Shown here in pieces: positions 4,779 to 5,991 of a DNA stretch of 5,991 nt (position 1 is the stretch's first letter; every line of letters begins with the position of its first letter). The translations under genes were made by a program, and so were the position numbers. The stretch is from JANFXS01 sp022791155 (GTDB lineage Bacteria; Bacillota; Clostridia; Lachnospirales; Anaerotignaceae), in assembly GCA_949743895.1 (NCBI GenBank), contig CATJUX010000117.1, positions 1 through 5,991 of the forward strand, written 5' to 3'. The notes under the pieces are model-generated. The model saw nothing but the letters and a program-made list of their open reading frames with translations, searched no databases and was not told the origin of the DNA.

Positions 4779-5898
4779 CACTGCTGATGTAATTATAATA
4801 GGTGCTGGAATTGGAGGAAATTCGGCAGCATACTATTGTGTCCAAAAAGGACTCAAAGTTATTGTTCTTGAAGAAGAAATGATTGGAAACGGCGGCTCAA
4901 GCAGAAATGGCGGCGGTGTCCGCGTTTCGGGGCGCGATCTCAGAGAGATGCCATTGGCGCTGTATGCCACAAAAAATATATGGCCAACTCTTTCGGAAGA
5001 ACTTGGAGTTGATGTTGAATATCAGCGAAATGGTTACTTTGTTTGCGGCTATAACGATGAACACAAAAAAGAAATTAAAGAAAGAATTGTTGACGCAGCT
5101 AAAATGGGAATTGAAATGGAATTTCTTGAAGGCGACGCAATAAAAGAAAAATGCAAATATGTTTCTGAACATGTGACATGCGCGGGATGGACTCCTTCTG
5201 ACGGAACTGCAAACCCGCTTGTGACAACTCTTGGATTCTATAAAAGAGCAAAAGAACTTGGTGCAAGGTTTATAACAGGGGAAAAAGTTGTGAAAATAAA
5301 TCTCATCAAAGGACATGCACGTCAGGTTGTCACAGAATGTGGGAATGTGTATGAAGGCGGAAGAATTGTTGTGGCTGCGGGATATAACGGGCGCAAGCTG
5401 CTCAACACAATTGGGCTTGATGTGCCTGTGCGCAAAAGACTTATTGAAGTGATTGTGACAGAGCCAATGCCGCCTATGTTCAACCATATGATAGGCGGAA
5501 TGAGCGGTTTTTATGGACACCAAACAGAACATGGCTCATTTGTCTTTGGGGATAATTCAGGCCGAGAGAATTTCATGACCGATCTTCCAAGGGAGCTTTC
5601 AACTGTGAGTTACACAAGCACAATATGCTCTCACATAGGCATTGACATACCAAAGCTGAAAGAGGCAAAAATTATTCGTTCATGGGCAGGGATCACTGAT
5701 ATGTGTGCTGATGGTGTCCCAATATTAGGCAATGTCAAGGAGGTTCCAGACCTGATTGTGTCAGCGGGCTGTTCAGCTCATGGATTTTGTCCAGGGCCGG
5801 CAACAGGATATACAATTGCCCAGCTTGCCAACGACGAGGATTTAGATGTTGACATATCAGCGTTGGCATATGAAAGATTTGACATTGGAAAAAAATAG
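4771..5898 (+). CDS. DAO-family FAD oxidoreductase, catalytic beta subunit
   Basis: The protein has 375 residues, normal for the sarcosine oxidase beta / HcnC / proline dehydrogenase beta family. ATG 4771 is preferred over the upstream in-frame ATG 4750 because GAGGTGG (4758-4764) precedes it and the FAD strand then starts at residue 6. Visible motifs are the dinucleotide fold GAGIGG (11-16) with Glu34 or Glu35 at the strand-2 end for the ADP ribose, SSRNGGGVR (43-51), characteristic of this family and close to the isoalloxazine, VVAAGYNG (200-207), and the C-terminal FAD segment AGITDMCADGVPILG (306-320) with SAGCSAHGFCPGPATG (331-346). It should oxidise the C-N bond of a small amine or imino acid, the candidates being proline, hydroxyproline, sarcosine, opines or glycine, and pass electrons to the iron-sulfur subunits. 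No signal peptide or membrane segment is present, so it is cytoplasmic. It is the last gene of the operon, followed by a strong terminator. Substrate specificity cannot be read from the sequence. Confidence 0.93.
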   Translation: MNNTADVIIIGAGIGGNSAAYYCVQKGLKVIVLEEEMIGNGGSSRNGGGVRVSGRDLREMPLALYATKNIWPTLSEELGVDVEYQRNGYFVCGYNDEHKKEIKERIVDAAKMGIEMEFLEGDAIKEKCKYVSEHVTCAGWTPSDGTANPLVTTLGFYKRAKELGARFITGEKVVKINLIKGHARQVVTECGNVYEGGRIVVAAGYNGRKLLNTIGLDVPVRKRLIEVIVTEPMPPMFNHMIGGMSGFYGHQTEHGSFVFGDNSGRENFMTDLPRELSTVSYTSTICSHIGIDIPKLKEAKIIRSWAGITDMCADGVPILGNVKEVPDLIVSAGCSAHGFCPGPATGYTIAQLANDEDLDVDISALAYERFDIGKK

Positions 5899-5923
5899 GA
5901 GATCAAATAAATTGATTTGTATG

Positions 5924-5962
5924 AAAGCGCCTGGGCAGATTTTTGACAGGCGCTTTGTTTTT
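5924..5962 (+). terminator. Intrinsic terminator of the dehydrogenase operon
   Basis: A perfect GC-rich 10-base inverted repeat AAAGCGCCTG (5924-5933) / CAGGCGCTTT (5947-5956) with a 13-base loop is followed by a T-rich tail (5954-5962, interrupted by one G). It begins 26 bases after the beta-subunit stop and marks the operon's end. The remaining 29 bases of the window show nothing recognisable. Confidence 0.9.
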
Positions 5963-5991
5963 GGTTGAAAACTATATGCACTAAAAAAAGG

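Noticed and set aside
4897..5532. 211-residue ORF on the minus strand
   Set aside because: It lies wholly inside the DAO-family beta subunit gene, whose motifs are unmistakable. Its translation is rich in Phe, Ser, His and Cys as expected of an antisense shadow, and it has no known motif.
2546..5898. Hydrogen cyanide synthase (hcnABC)
   Set aside because: The subunits are related, but the alpha C-terminus is a ferredoxin rather than a BFD domain, BFD is separate, and the host looks like an anaerobic Firmicute; the shared superfamily does not justify the specific name.
1..5991. CRISPR array, insertion sequence or phage module
   Set aside because: No regularly spaced repeats, no transposase or integrase motifs, and no terminal inverted repeats were found on either strand.

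Overview
The window reads as ordinary chromosome from a low-GC, anaerobic-type Firmicute, most likely a member of the Clostridia. This rests on AT-rich intergenic DNA, strong purine-rich ribosome binding sites, sigma-A-like promoters, a tRNA-Leu(UAA) without an encoded CCA end, and the protein families present. All supported genes lie on the plus strand. Species cannot be named from the sequence.

Layout. (1) Positions 2-427 are the C-terminal part of an unrecognised charged protein that continues off the left edge. Its reading frame appears to carry on in the +1 frame to about 551, so the end may be frameshifted. (2) A well-formed tRNA-Leu(UAA) at 669-752 has its own promoter (627-655) and intrinsic terminator (765-791). 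(3) A two-gene unit at 932-2232, with its own extended -10 promoter (862-891), encodes a small conserved-type protein and, with an ATGA overlap, a lipoprotein nuclease of the EndA / DNA-RNA non-specific endonuclease type with a C-terminal cysteine module. The small protein looks to me like a shortened, degenerate dihydrofolate-reductase-like fold. (4) A 313-base gap (2233-2545) holds a terminator, a candidate promoter, a possible short leader ORF and an unusual TTG start. (5) A tightly packed four-gene operon at 2546-5898 closes with a strong terminator at 5924-5962.

The operon encodes a multi-subunit flavin/iron-sulfur amino-acid dehydrogenase of the proline / D-hydroxyproline / sarcosine / HCN-synthase superfamily. 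Its parts are a small [2Fe-2S] subunit, an FAD/NAD(P)-type alpha subunit with a fused C-terminal ferredoxin domain, a stand-alone BFD-type [2Fe-2S] subunit and a DAO-family FAD beta subunit. The expected electron path is amine substrate, beta-subunit FAD, iron-sulfur centres, alpha-subunit FAD, then NAD(P)+ or a ferredoxin-like carrier. No transporter, racemase, reductase or regulator lies in the window, so the substrate cannot be assigned. The most interesting points are the subunit architecture of this dehydrogenase, the DHFR-like small protein coupled to the nuclease, and the leader ORF overlapping the TTG start.
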